A stretch of DNA of 64,000 nucleotides, taken from an uncultured Erythrobacter sp. Lineage in GTDB: Bacteria > Pseudomonadota > Alphaproteobacteria > Sphingomonadales > Sphingomonadaceae. The stretch lies in contig CANMSD010000003.1 of assembly GCA_947500645.1 (NCBI GenBank), positions 494,501 through 558,500 on the forward strand, written 5' to 3'. Both the position numbers and the translations under genes were made by a program. The notes beneath the pieces were generated by a model. The model was given only the letters and a program-made list of their open reading frames with translations. It made no database searches and was not told where the DNA came from. Shown here piece by piece: positions 1 to 7,804 of this stretch (the first letter of the stretch is position 1; the number at the start of each line of letters is the position of its first letter).

Positions 1-48
1 AATTTCGAGACCGTGAGCTTCCTAGCAGGTGTTCGTTACCGCTTCTGA
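1..48 (+). CDS. C-terminal end of an outer membrane beta-barrel protein (partial)
   Basis: The first 48 bases read as fifteen codons ending NFETVSFLAGVRYRF and a TGA stop, in the frame set by that stop. Alternating hydrophobic residues and a terminal phenylalanine are the usual C-terminal signature recognised by the BAM machinery in outer membrane barrels, so this is probably the last strand of a small OmpA/OmpW-like or Msp4-type porin whose body lies left of the window. A strong intrinsic terminator follows about 50 bases downstream, which fits a real gene end. Family cannot be determined from this fragment. Confidence 0.6.
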   Translation, partial: NFETVSFLAGVRYRF

Positions 49-99
49 TGAGCTGTGCGGGCGTGTGCTCGCACACAAAGAGCCAACCGATCTGGCAAC

Positions 100-139
100 A
101 AATTCCCCCTCGGGCTGTGGCTGGAGGGGGAATTTTGTT
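100..139 (+). terminator. Rho-independent terminator
   Basis: A perfect 12-bp stem (100-111 with 124-135; core CCCCCTC/GAGGGGG flanked by A/T pairs) with a 12-base loop runs into a T-rich tail. It sits after the outer membrane protein fragment ending at 48 and before the PhoD-like gene, so it probably ends the upstream transcript. Confidence 0.85.
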
Positions 140-207
140 TGCGTGTCGCCGAACGGTCATGGCAAGCGGGCAGAGACAGTCCAAGTCTATTGAACGGAGT
201 TCCACCA

Positions 208-1368
208 ATGCGCGCTTTTGCACCCCTCATCGCCGGTCTGCTCGCGGCGGCAGCATCACCTGCTTTTGCAGACGGCCACGACAGCGGAGAGGTTGCGCTT
301 AGCGCGGAGGACTTGCTCGCGCCCTATTATGCGAAGCTGCAATCCGAAGTGCAGCTGCCCGTCGCGCCAGCCAACGTCTCGCTCGCGCAAGAAAGCGTGT
401 TGACGCGGATTGCCTTTGGCAGCTGCAATCACCAGTCGCGTTCGCAGCATATGTGGGCGCAGATCGCGGCAACGGATCCAGATGTATTCCTGTTTATTGG
501 AGACAATAACTACGGCGACCAAGGCTGGTCGGGTGATGCAGGGCTATCGACGTTGCGCGCGGCCTATCAAGTGCAGGCAGAAACGCCTGAGCTGACTGAT
601 TTCCGCACCAAAGTGCCGATGATGATTACCTGGGATGATCACGATTTCGGCTTCAATGATGGCGGGGCGAGTTTTGCCTATCGCGGCTGGTCGGAGACGA
701 TTTTTGAAACGTTCTGGGGCTCTTCGGATGAAGTGAAGTCGCGGCCGGGCATCTACGAAAGCCGCATGTTTGGCGCGGACGGCAAGGTCACTCAGATAAT
801 CATGCTCGATACGCGGTTCTTCCGCTCGGACTTTGCGCGGATGGACTACACGCCGGAACGTCCGCCGCTCGGGCCATATGCGCCGAGCGATGATGCGTCC
901 AAGACCATGCTTGGCGATGTGCAATGGCAATGGCTGGAGCAGGAACTGGCAAAACCCGCCGATCTGCGCGTCATCGTTTCATCGATCCAAGTCATCACCG
1001 ATGCCCACAATTATGAGAGCTGGGAGGCGCTGCCGCTGGAGCGAGCAAAGCTCTACTCGTTGCTGGCCGGTCGTGAGGAAAGCGGCGTTGTGATGTTGTC
1101 TGGTGATCGCCATGCGGGCGGCATTTACCGCGAGACACCGGTTGAAACCGGGGAGGAGTTGTGGGAGCTGACCAGCTCTTCCATGAACTATTCCTTCAGT
1201 TCCACCGAGCGCAACACCGCCCGTGAGCCCGACCCGAAGCGCGTTACCGACTTCATCTCCGAGGAGAACTTCGGCTTGGTTGAGATCGACTGGGACGCGA
1301 AGACTTTCACTATGTCGATGCGCGGCAGCGAAGGCGAAACACGCGTGACGCGGACTGTCGGGTGGTGA
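208..1368 (+). CDS. PhoD-like (alkaline phosphatase D family) secreted phosphatase
   Basis: 386 residues. The ATG at 208 is chosen because GGAG lies at 196-199 and because it gives a clean Sec signal peptide (MRAFAPLIAGLLAAAASPAFA). Metallophosphoesterase motifs characteristic of PhoD/calcineurin-like proteins are visible in order: FGSCNHQ, FIGDNNYGD, TWDDHDFGFND, LDTR and SGDRHAGG, all expected to bind the dinuclear metal centre. The product is likely a periplasmic or exported phosphodiesterase/phosphatase; in this family substrates range from phosphate esters to teichoic acids, so the substrate here is open. It is convergent with the short-chain dehydrogenase, the two stops being one base apart. 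No Tat twin arginine is seen, although canonical PhoD proteins are Tat exported. Confidence 0.88.
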   Translation: MRAFAPLIAGLLAAAASPAFADGHDSGEVALSAEDLLAPYYAKLQSEVQLPVAPANVSLAQESVLTRIAFGSCNHQSRSQHMWAQIAATDPDVFLFIGDNNYGDQGWSGDAGLSTLRAAYQVQAETPELTDFRTKVPMMITWDDHDFGFNDGGASFAYRGWSETIFETFWGSSDEVKSRPGIYESRMFGADGKVTQIIMLDTRFFRSDFARMDYTPERPPLGPYAPSDDASKTMLGDVQWQWLEQELAKPADLRVIVSSIQVITDAHNYESWEALPLERAKLYSLLAGREESGVVMLSGDRHAGGIYRETPVETGEELWELTSSSMNYSFSSTERNTAREPDPKRVTDFISEENFGLVEIDWDAKTFTMSMRGSEGETRVTRTVGW

Positions 1369-1369
1369 G

Positions 1370-2149
1370 CTAGCCCGGCGAGGCAGCTGAGCCCGCCAGC
1401 AAACCGCCATCGAGCGTCAGCTCGGTGCCGGTCATGTAGGCGCTCTCGTCGCTCGCAAGGAAGACGCACAGGGCGGCGACTTCCTCGACCGTGCCGAAGC
1501 GCTTGAGCGGCGTATCCGCAACCAACGCCGCCATTTTCTCTTCGCGATCCGGGCCATCGCCGATCATGGGCTCCCAGATCGGGGTCAGGATCGCCGCTGG
1601 GTGCACAGAATTGCAACGGATTTTCCAGCCTTGTTGAGCGGCGTAGAGCGCGACCGATTTTGAGTGATTGCGGATTGCCGCCTTCGATGCGGCGTAGGCA
1701 GCTGCGCCAGGTATTCCAACCAGTCCGGAGCGCGAGGACATATTGATGATTGAGCCGGTGCCTTTGGCCCTCATGGCTCGCAGAGCGTAGCGGCAACCGA
1801 GGAACGTCCCGTCGGTGTTCACTTCATTCACGGCGCGCCAGTCTTCCAGCGATGCGTTCTCTGGATCGTGCGGTCCGATGCCATCTTCGAAGCCGGTCAC
1901 GCCCGCATTGTTTACCACCACATCGACTTGCGGATGGGCGTTTGCCAGCGCCTCCCAGTGCGTTTCGGAGCGGACATCGAGCAGCATGAAGTCGCAACCG
2001 ATCTCAGCGGCGGCTTTCTCGCCTGCTTCTTCATGAATGTCAGTTAGGATGACGCTCGCACCTTCGCGCTGAAACGCTTCGCAGATGCCGCGTCCAATGC
2101 CACTTGCGCCGCCGGTGATGATGGATTTCTTGCCTGACAGTTTTCCCAA
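1370..2149 (-). CDS. Short-chain dehydrogenase/reductase (SDR)
   Basis: 259 residues, standard length for a classical SDR. The N-terminal dinucleotide-binding motif [10 protein letters not shown] is at residues 12-21, NNAG at 80-83, and the catalytic Ser138/139, Tyr152 and Lys156 (YAASK) are present. The C-terminal [12 protein letters not shown] segment is typical of the FabG-like group. Substrate is unknown. The gene begins 45 bases after the NtrC-like regulator on the same strand and is likely cotranscribed with it, so the regulator may act on the same process. Asp37 after the second beta strand (LTD) suggests NAD rather than NADP preference, an inference from the general SDR rule. Confidence 0.9.
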   Translation of the reverse strand: MGKLSGKKSIITGGASGIGRGICEAFQREGASVILTDIHEEAGEKAAAEIGCDFMLLDVRSETHWEALANAHPQVDVVVNNAGVTGFEDGIGPHDPENASLEDWRAVNEVNTDGTFLGCRYALRAMRAKGTGSIINMSSRSGLVGIPGAAAYAASKAAIRNHSKSVALYAAQQGWKIRCNSVHPAAILTPIWEPMIGDGPDREEKMAALVADTPLKRFGTVEEVAALCVFLASDESAYMTGTELTLDGGLLAGSAASPG

Positions 2150-2194
2150 GATGGCCTCCGCTGCGCTTGGTGCGAAGCGACGCCATAGGCAAGA

Positions 2195-3613
2195 TCAAGC
2201 CGCGTTGTCGATCCCGAGGTCGGAAAGCTTGCGGTAGAGGGTCGAGCGACCAATGCCGAGGCGGCGCGCGACTTCTGTCATACGGCCGCGATAATGGCCG
2301 ATGGCTAGGCGGATCACGTCAGCCTCGATCTCTTCGAGCGGACGCAAATTACCGTCATCGGTGTAAAGCATAACGCCTACACCTTCATGCTGCGGCGAAG
2401 TGAGATCCTCAAGCTCACCCAGCATTTCCGACAATTGCGGGAAGCTGTCGGCGGTAAGGCTCTGGCCTTCGCAATAGACGGCAGCGCGGAAAAGAACCGA
2501 TTGCAGCTGACGGACATTGCCCGGCCAATCGAACGCCGCGAGCAGGGTCAGTGCGCTGTCGCTGATCGAGAGATGGTTGAGACCTGGCTGTTCGCCGATC
2601 CGGCCAAGGAAATGGCGGGTGAGGGAGGGAATATCGCCGGTCCGTTCGCGTAGAGGCGGCAACTCGATCTTGGTCGCGCCGAGCAGCTTTGCCAGCTTTT
2701 CGTTGAAATGTTTGGTCTTGGTCAGCCGCTCCAGTGCGTAATTGCTGGCGGAGAGCAGTCGCACATCGACGCGGAAACCATGCGTCGCGCCGACTGGGCG
2801 GACGATGCCGCTCTCGATTGTTTCGGCGAGTAGGGCCTGCGTTTCAGTTGGCAGGCGGTCGACTTCATCGAGCAGGAGCGTGCCGCCATCGCAATGTTGC
2901 ATCGCGCCGATCTGGCGATCGAAAGCGCCGGGAAAGGCGTCTGGCTCGTGGCCGAATAGGACCGACTCAATCGAGTTTACCGGAATGCTGCCGATATTGA
3001 TTACGCGGAGTGGCGCTTTGCTGCGAGGGCTGGCCGCGTGCATCGCGCGCATCAGCATTTCCTTGCCCGTGCCGCTTTCGCCTTCGATGAGAGTATGAGC
3101 GTGGCCGCGCGCAGCCTTAGCTGCTTGGGCCAGCGCCGTGCGGAATTTCGGCGCGGTGCCGATCATCGCGTCGAAGTCGAGGGCGGCCGACATCTTCTCG
3201 GTCAGCGGGGCGAGTTCGTCGCGTGGTGCCTCACGAGTGGTGACGGCACGCAATGCCTCCATCAGACGATCGGGAGAGATCGGTTTGACCAGATAATCGC
3301 TGGCACCGGCACGCATCGCCTCGACAGCGAGCAGCGGTGAAGCGCTGGTGGTGAGCATCAGGATCGGGAGCGCGGGGCGGCGCGATTTGAGTTCTTCGAT
3401 CAGCGAGCAGGCATCATCGCCCGGCACCCACTGATCCAGCAGGATCGCGGACAATTGCATGCCTTCGCGGGTGCCCAGCATCGCAATCGCCGTCTCGGCA
3501 TCGCTGGCGACGATCGTCCGCCATCCTTCGCGTGCAGCAATTGCCGTGATCAAGCGGCTCTGCGCCGGCTCGTCATCAATCAGCATTACAAGGCGCGATT
3601 CCGTCTCGGACAT
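2195..3613 (-). CDS. NtrC-family response regulator with altered sigma-54 contact loop
   Basis: 472 residues with three parts: receiver domain (about 5-120; acidic pair D13/D14, phospho-acceptor D60, K110), AAA+ domain (about 150-385; Walker A GESGTGKE at 178-185, Walker B LLLDE at 246-250), and a Fis-type helix-turn-helix at the C-terminus (ARRLGIGRSTLYRKL). The loop that normally reads GAFTGA and contacts sigma-54 reads DAFPGA here (225-230), losing the threonine most important for that contact. The protein may therefore be a poor or non-sigma-54 activator, as in other family members that lost the motif. No cognate histidine kinase is adjacent. It is followed 45 bases later by the SDR gene and is divergent from the transhydrogenase operon. 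Confidence 0.9.
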   Translation of the reverse strand: MSETESRLVMLIDDEPAQSRLITAIAAREGWRTIVASDAETAIAMLGTREGMQLSAILLDQWVPGDDACSLIEELKSRRPALPILMLTTSASPLLAVEAMRAGASDYLVKPISPDRLMEALRAVTTREAPRDELAPLTEKMSAALDFDAMIGTAPKFRTALAQAAKAARGHAHTLIEGESGTGKEMLMRAMHAASPRSKAPLRVINIGSIPVNSIESVLFGHEPDAFPGAFDRQIGAMQHCDGGTLLLDEVDRLPTETQALLAETIESGIVRPVGATHGFRVDVRLLSASNYALERLTKTKHFNEKLAKLLGATKIELPPLRERTGDIPSLTRHFLGRIGEQPGLNHLSISDSALTLLAAFDWPGNVRQLQSVLFRAAVYCEGQSLTADSFPQLSEMLGELEDLTSPQHEGVGVMLYTDDGNLRPLEEIEADVIRLAIGHYRGRMTEVARRLGIGRSTLYRKLSDLGIDNAA

Positions 3614-3871
3614 AGGCGTTTGCGGTTCCCAAAAAGCGCCTCAGGGAAAGCGGCCCCAAGGTTAAATATCACTCTGCCTTAGGGTGAAGGAGTAAAGACC
3701 GCGTTAAGGCTATTGCTTCGCCCTGGTCGGTGCCGCTCAAGTGAGCTTTTTCCGTGACGGGATGGTCGGCGGACTTGAGCTTGCCTGCGCCCTTCGATAG
3801 GGGAAGTGAAGACGCCCCGATTGAGCACTATCTGTCGGGCTGTGGTGAAATATTTGAAGGATTATTGCGCG

Positions 3872-3994
3872 ATGGCTGCCAACGATATGGACCATGCAGA
3901 AAAGACCTATGACGGCTTTATAGCTTCGCTCAAATGGGCCGTGCCCCTGATTGCCGTGATAACACTTGTCGTTGTCATGATGATTGCGGACTAG
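3872..3994 (+). CDS. aa3-type cytochrome oxidase subunit IV-like small membrane protein
   Basis: 40 residues from the ATG at 3872, preceded by GAAGG at 3856-3860. The N-terminal half (MDHAEKTYDGF) and single membrane helix (WAVPLIAVITLVVVMMI) match the pattern of the bacterial aa3 oxidase subunit IV family (COX4_pro_2), a one-helix accessory peptide. An in-frame ATG further upstream at 3806 would add 22 unrelated residues and is not preferred. It lies 10 bases ahead of pntAA and is probably in the same transcript. Because no oxidase genes are nearby, it could act with the transhydrogenase or elsewhere in the membrane; assignment is by sequence pattern only. Confidence 0.75.
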   Translation: MAANDMDHAEKTYDGFIASLKWAVPLIAVITLVVVMMIAD

Positions 3995-4004
3995 GTCCGA
4001 CTGA

Positions 4005-5138
4005 ATGAAAATAGCCGTCCTGAAGGAGCGAGCCTCCGGTGAAACGCGCGTGGCCGCGACGCCGGAAACGGTCAAGAAATTCATCGGCCTTGGCGGCGAA
4101 AACGCCAATGAGGTGATGCTGGAAAGCGGGGCGGGCGAAGCGGCCTCGATTACCGATGCTGCCTATGAAGAGGCTGGCGCGAGCATCGGCAGTGCCGCTG
4201 ATACGGTAAAGGATGCCGATATTGTTCTCGGCGTGCAGGCACCCGATGTGAGCGCGCTTGCCGAAGCGAAGCCCGGCGCATGGGTTGCGGCGCTATTCGA
4301 TCCATTTGGTAACAAAGAACGCGTTGAGGCCTATGCCAAGGCCGGGCTGGAAGCGCTGAGCATGGAATTCATGCCGCGCATCACCCGCGCGCAGAGTATG
4401 GACGTGCTTTCGAGCCAGTCAAACCTTTCAGGCTACAAGGCGGTGCTGGCTGCTGCTGACACATATGGCCGTGCCTTCCCGATGATGATGACTGCGGCTG
4501 GCACTGTTCAGGCGGCAAGGGCGTTTATCATGGGTGTCGGCGTTGCGGGCCTACAGGCGATTGCGACTGCACGGCGTTTGGGCGCGCAGGTTTCCGCCAC
4601 GGACGTCAGATCGGCTACGAAGGAACAGATTGAAAGCCTTGGTGCAAAAGCGATTTTCGTCGAAGATGTTGAAGGCATCGAAGGCGAGGGTACGGGCGGT
4701 TATGCCACCGAGATGAGCGACGAGTACAAGGCCGCGCAGGCAAAACTCGTCAGCGAACATATCGCCAAGCAGGACATTGTCATCACCACAGCATTGATCC
4801 CGGGGCGTGCTGCGCCGGTGCTGATCACCGACGCGCAGATCGCGACGATGAAACCGGGTAGCGTCATCTTCGACCTTGCGGTCGCACAGGGCGGCAATGT
4901 CGAAGGCTCAAAGGCGGACGAGACAGTTGAGAAGCATGGCGTCAAAATCATCGGCTATGCGAACACGCCCGCACAATTGCCCGCTGACGCATCGGCCTTG
5001 TTTGCACGCAACCACTTCAATTTCCTCTCTGCATTCTGGGATGCCGAAGCAGGCAAGCCGGAGCTCGACGAGGAGATCGGCGATGCCGTCCGCCTGACCA
5101 AAGGCGGCGAAGTGGTCAATGAGAGGCTGAAGGGGTGA
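4005..5138 (+). CDS. pntAA: NAD(P) transhydrogenase subunit alpha part 1
   Basis: 377 residues, the NAD(H)-binding dI component of proton-translocating transhydrogenase, as in the three-subunit enzymes of alphaproteobacteria. It starts MKIAVLKERASGETRVA, the usual N-terminus, and carries the RITRAQSMDVLSSQSNLSGYKAV type region and a Rossmann segment around GVGVAGLQAIATARRLGA. With PntAB and PntB it transfers hydride from NADH to NADP+ driven by the proton gradient, supplying NADPH. The gene ends in GTGA, overlapping the start of the DUF559 gene that separates it from pntAB. Expected partner genes follow in order after that insertion. Confidence 0.96.
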   Translation: MKIAVLKERASGETRVAATPETVKKFIGLGGENANEVMLESGAGEAASITDAAYEEAGASIGSAADTVKDADIVLGVQAPDVSALAEAKPGAWVAALFDPFGNKERVEAYAKAGLEALSMEFMPRITRAQSMDVLSSQSNLSGYKAVLAAADTYGRAFPMMMTAAGTVQAARAFIMGVGVAGLQAIATARRLGAQVSATDVRSATKEQIESLGAKAIFVEDVEGIEGEGTGGYATEMSDEYKAAQAKLVSEHIAKQDIVITTALIPGRAAPVLITDAQIATMKPGSVIFDLAVAQGGNVEGSKADETVEKHGVKIIGYANTPAQLPADASALFARNHFNFLSAFWDAEAGKPELDEEIGDAVRLTKGGEVVNERLKG

Positions 5139-5605
5139 GGTTGGCGGCGACAAATCCTCCCCGGCACGGGGAGGGGGACCGCACGAAGCGCGGTGGAGGG
5201 GGCTCCCGGTCAGTCGCAAGGCCGGAGGTCACGCGCGCTCATAAACTTCGCAAGAACATGACTATGCCTGAGCGCGTGTTGTGGCAGAGGCTTCGCCAGA
5301 GACCAAACGGGCTCAAGTTTCGCAGGCAACATCCGATCGGGCCGTATGTAGCGGACTTTTGTTGTCTGTCGCAGAAGCTCGTCGTCGAAGTCGACGGCAG
5401 TGCGCACGAGGCAATTGATCGTGCGAAATTCGACGATAGACGGATCGCTTTTATCAAAGAAAACGGGTTCAGGGTTTTGCGGGTAACCGCGCGTCTATTG
5501 CTAGCGGACGCCGATGCCACGGCAGAGGCGATCGTCGCGCGTGCGGTGAGCCCCCTCCACCAGCCTGCGGCTGGTCCCCCTCCCCGTGCCGGGGAGGCAC
5601 TTTAG
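5135..5605 (+). CDS. DUF559 (PD-(D/E)XK, Vsr-like) endonuclease-domain protein
   Basis: Up to 156 residues from a GTG that overlaps the pntAA stop. The core (about residues 33-137) shows the DUF559 pattern: LRKNMTMPERVLWQRLR, FRRQHPIGPYVADFCC, LVVEVDGSAHE, DDRRIAFIKENGFRVLRV. This domain belongs to the restriction-endonuclease-like fold related to very-short-patch repair nucleases. Residues about 8-24 and 139-156 are only the translation of the two flanking inverted repeats, so the folded protein probably starts later, for example at ATG 5258 or at an upstream non-ATG codon. The gene sits inside the pnt operon, which normally has pntAA and pntAB adjacent, so it looks inserted. Function in the cell is unknown. 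Confidence 0.85.
   Translation: MRLAATNPPRHGEGDRTKRGGGGSRSVARPEVTRAHKLRKNMTMPERVLWQRLRQRPNGLKFRRQHPIGPYVADFCCLSQKLVVEVDGSAHEAIDRAKFDDRRIAFIKENGFRVLRVTARLLLADADATAEAIVARAVSPLHQPAAGPPPRAGEAL
5156..5205. repeat. Left 50-bp REP-like inverted repeat of the DUF559 cassette
   Basis: A GC-rich unit with an internal hairpin (CCTCCCCG-gca-CGGGGAGG at 5156-5174) and a second small stem in its centre. Its reverse complement is found at 5548-5597: the first 25 and last 14 bases match exactly and only the central 11 bases differ. Confidence 0.9.
5548..5597. repeat. Right 50-bp REP-like inverted repeat of the DUF559 cassette
   Basis: Reverse-complement partner of 5156-5205, identical over 39 of 50 positions with a replaced but still self-complementary centre (AGCC-tgc-GGCT). 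Its last bases, GGGGAGG at 5591-5597, lie 11 bases ahead of the pntAB ATG and could serve as its ribosome binding site. Confidence 0.9.
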
Positions 5606-5608
5606 CGT

Positions 5609-5890
5609 ATGGACTTCATTTCAATCCTCTCGATCTTCGTGCTGGCGTGTTTCGTCGGCTATTACGTGGTCTGGTCGGTCACTCCAGCGCTGCACACGCC
5701 GTTGATGGCGGTGACCAATGCGATCTCCTCGGTGATTATCGTCGGCGCGCTGATCGCGGCGGCTGAAGCGGGGAGCCCGACCGCGAAATATCTCGGGCTG
5801 CTTGGCGTCGTGTTGGCGAGCGTGAACATCTTCGGGGGCTTCGCGGTGACAGAACGAATGCTTGCGATGTACAAAAAGAAGGAGAAGTAA
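5609..5890 (+). CDS. pntAB: NAD(P) transhydrogenase subunit alpha part 2
   Basis: 93 residues forming the small membrane component of the split alpha subunit. Three hydrophobic helices are visible (about 2-24, 32-50 and 57-80), with the conserved TPLMAVTNAISSVIIVGA stretch and a basic C-terminal tail (MYKKKEK). It starts 3 bases after the DUF559 stop, and the only good Shine-Dalgarno sequence in reach (GGGGAGG) belongs to the flanking repeat. It joins PntAA and PntB to form the proton channel. Confidence 0.96.
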   Translation: MDFISILSIFVLACFVGYYVVWSVTPALHTPLMAVTNAISSVIIVGALIAAAEAGSPTAKYLGLLGVVLASVNIFGGFAVTERMLAMYKKKEK

Positions 5891-5893
5891 GAG

Positions 5894-7369
5894 ATGAGCT
5901 TCTCCATCCTGGCAAGCGCAGCAGACGGCGCCGGAACCCCCGCATGGGCAATGCTCGCATACTTGGCCGCAGGCGTTTTGTTTATCCTGGCGTTGCGCGG
6001 GCTTTCCAGCCCGGCGACCAGCCGTGCGGGTAACCGCTACGGCATGATCGGCATGCTGATCGCGGTGACGACGACGCTCGTCACACATGACATCGCGAAT
6101 ATCGTCGAAATTGGAATTGCCATCTTCATCGGCGGTTCGATCGGGTTCTTCATTGCACGCCGTATCGCGATGACTGCGATGCCCGAACTGGTTGCCGGCT
6201 TTCACTCGCTGGTCGGCATGGCGGCCGTGCTGGTCGGCTGGGCCGCCTATCTCAATCCGGGTGCATTCGATCTTCTGGTGCCACTTCGCGCTGTGGCGAT
6301 CACGGTTCAAGAAGGCATGACAATAGGTCGGGTGAGCCGCGTCGAAATGGCGTTGGGCGTGGCTATCGGCGCGATTACTTTCTCGGGCTCGGTCATCGCG
6401 TTTGCGAAGCTGTCGGGACGTATGAGCGGATCCCCCATCCTGTTGCCCGCACGCCACTTCATAAATCTCGGAACTTTGCTCGCGATCATCGTGCTGACGG
6501 CTTTGTTCGCGATGGAGACTATAGCGAGCACGGAATATTTCATCGCCATAACCGTCCTCGCCTTCGTGGTCGGCTTCCTGCTGATCATTCCCATCGGCGG
6601 GGCGGACATGCCGGTCGTCGTCTCAATGCTGAACAGCTACTCAGGCTGGGCGGCGGCGGCGATGGGCTTCACGCTGGGTAACAGCGCGATGATCATCACC
6701 GGCGCTTTGGTTGGCTCGTCCGGCGCCATTCTCAGCTACATCATGTGCAAGGCCATGAACCGCAGCTTCATCAGCGTGATTGCCGGTGGCTTCGGCGCGG
6801 ATGATAGTGGCGGCACCAGCGGAGAGCCGCGCGAACAGCGCCCCTATAAACAGGGCAGCGCCGACGACGCAGCCTTCATGCTGGAACAGGCGGAGAAGGT
6901 CATCATCATCCCCGGCTATGGCATGGCCGTGGCACAAGCGCAGCACGTACTGCGCGAAATGTCCGACCTGCTCAAGGAAAAGGGCGTGGACGTGAAATAT
7001 GCGATCCACCCGGTCGCAGGACGGATGCCGGGGCATATGAACGTGCTGCTGGCCGAGGCCAATGTGCCCTATGATGAAGTGTTTGAGCTCGAGGACATCA
7101 ATTCCGAGTTCTCGCAGGCGGATGTAGCCTTCATCATCGGTGCGAACGATGTGGTGAACCCGGCAGCAAAGACAGACAAGTCCTCGCCGATTTACGGCAT
7201 GCCGGTGTTCGATGTCGACAAGGCCAAACAGGTGTTCTTCATCAAGCGCAGCATGGGCGGCGTCGGTTATGCCGGGGTCGACAATGATGTGTTCTACATG
7301 GACCAGACCATGATGCTGCTGTCCGATGCGAAGAAGATGGTCGAAGAAATCAACAAGGCGCTGGATTGA
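5894..7369 (+). CDS. pntB: NAD(P) transhydrogenase subunit beta
   Basis: 491 residues. The N-terminal two thirds is membrane domain dII with about nine helices; the C-terminal third is the NADP(H)-binding dIII domain, recognisable from VIIIPGYGMAVAQAQHV, YAIHPVAGRMPGHMNVLLAEA, IGANDVVNPAAKTD and GMPVFDVDKAKQVFFIKRSM, all highly conserved in PntB. It starts 3 bases after pntAB and completes the transhydrogenase. Length agrees with the family. A small unknown membrane-anchored protein follows 11 bases later and may share the transcript. Confidence 0.97.
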   Translation: MSFSILASAADGAGTPAWAMLAYLAAGVLFILALRGLSSPATSRAGNRYGMIGMLIAVTTTLVTHDIANIVEIGIAIFIGGSIGFFIARRIAMTAMPELVAGFHSLVGMAAVLVGWAAYLNPGAFDLLVPLRAVAITVQEGMTIGRVSRVEMALGVAIGAITFSGSVIAFAKLSGRMSGSPILLPARHFINLGTLLAIIVLTALFAMETIASTEYFIAITVLAFVVGFLLIIPIGGADMPVVVSMLNSYSGWAAAAMGFTLGNSAMIITGALVGSSGAILSYIMCKAMNRSFISVIAGGFGADDSGGTSGEPREQRPYKQGSADDAAFMLEQAEKVIIIPGYGMAVAQAQHVLREMSDLLKEKGVDVKYAIHPVAGRMPGHMNVLLAEANVPYDEVFELEDINSEFSQADVAFIIGANDVVNPAAKTDKSSPIYGMPVFDVDKAKQVFFIKRSMGGVGYAGVDNDVFYMDQTMMLLSDAKKMVEEINKALD

Positions 7370-7380
7370 GCTGAAATCTG

Positions 7381-7743
7381 ATGAAGAAGCTGCTCGTCTC
7401 GATACTCATCATTGTCGCTCTCGCTGGCGCAGCATGGTTCCTGCTGCGCGATGGCGGCGTCGTTGAACAGGTGACCGAAGAGCGGGTTGAGACCGCACTG
7501 CTCAACAATGGCTTTCCTGCGCCAATGGCCGAATGCATGGCCGGGCGGCTCACCGATCGCCTTTCGATAGTCCAGCTCAAAAAGCTCGAGCGTCTGGCCC
7601 CGGAAGAGGGTGAAAACCGCATCCCGCTATCTACGGGCGAAGCGATGGCCCGCTTGCGTCGGGTCGATGACCGCGAAGCAGTTGAGACGCTTGTGACGGT
7701 AGGTGGCGGCTGCGGGTTCGACATGATGCTGGACCGAATTTAA
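7381..7743 (+). CDS. Unknown small membrane-anchored protein
   Basis: 120 residues. An N-terminal hydrophobic helix (KLLVSILIIVALAGAAWFLL) followed by a charged, helical soluble region suggests a single-pass protein facing the periplasm. Two cysteines (in AECMAGRL and GGGCGFD) could form a disulfide. No family is recognised. It starts 11 bases after pntB and so may be read from the pnt transcript, but nothing else links it to transhydrogenase. Confidence 0.7.
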   Translation: MKKLLVSILIIVALAGAAWFLLRDGGVVEQVTEERVETALLNNGFPAPMAECMAGRLTDRLSIVQLKKLERLAPEEGENRIPLSTGEAMARLRRVDDREAVETLVTVGGGCGFDMMLDRI

Positions 7744-7804
7744 CGCGCGCTTGCTTTCCCGCTCCCGTCTGCGCAAAATAGGTTGCAGATAGGAGAGGGG
7801 AATT

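Noticed and set aside
3735..3751. Small hairpin GCTCA-ag-TGAGC followed by TTTTT
   Set aside because: Five-base stem with a two-base loop is too weak for a terminator, and no gene precedes it on that strand.
5621..6457. A 278-codon reverse-strand open frame across pntAB and pntB
   Set aside because: It has an improbable His/Arg/Asp-rich composition and conflicts with two well-identified genes.
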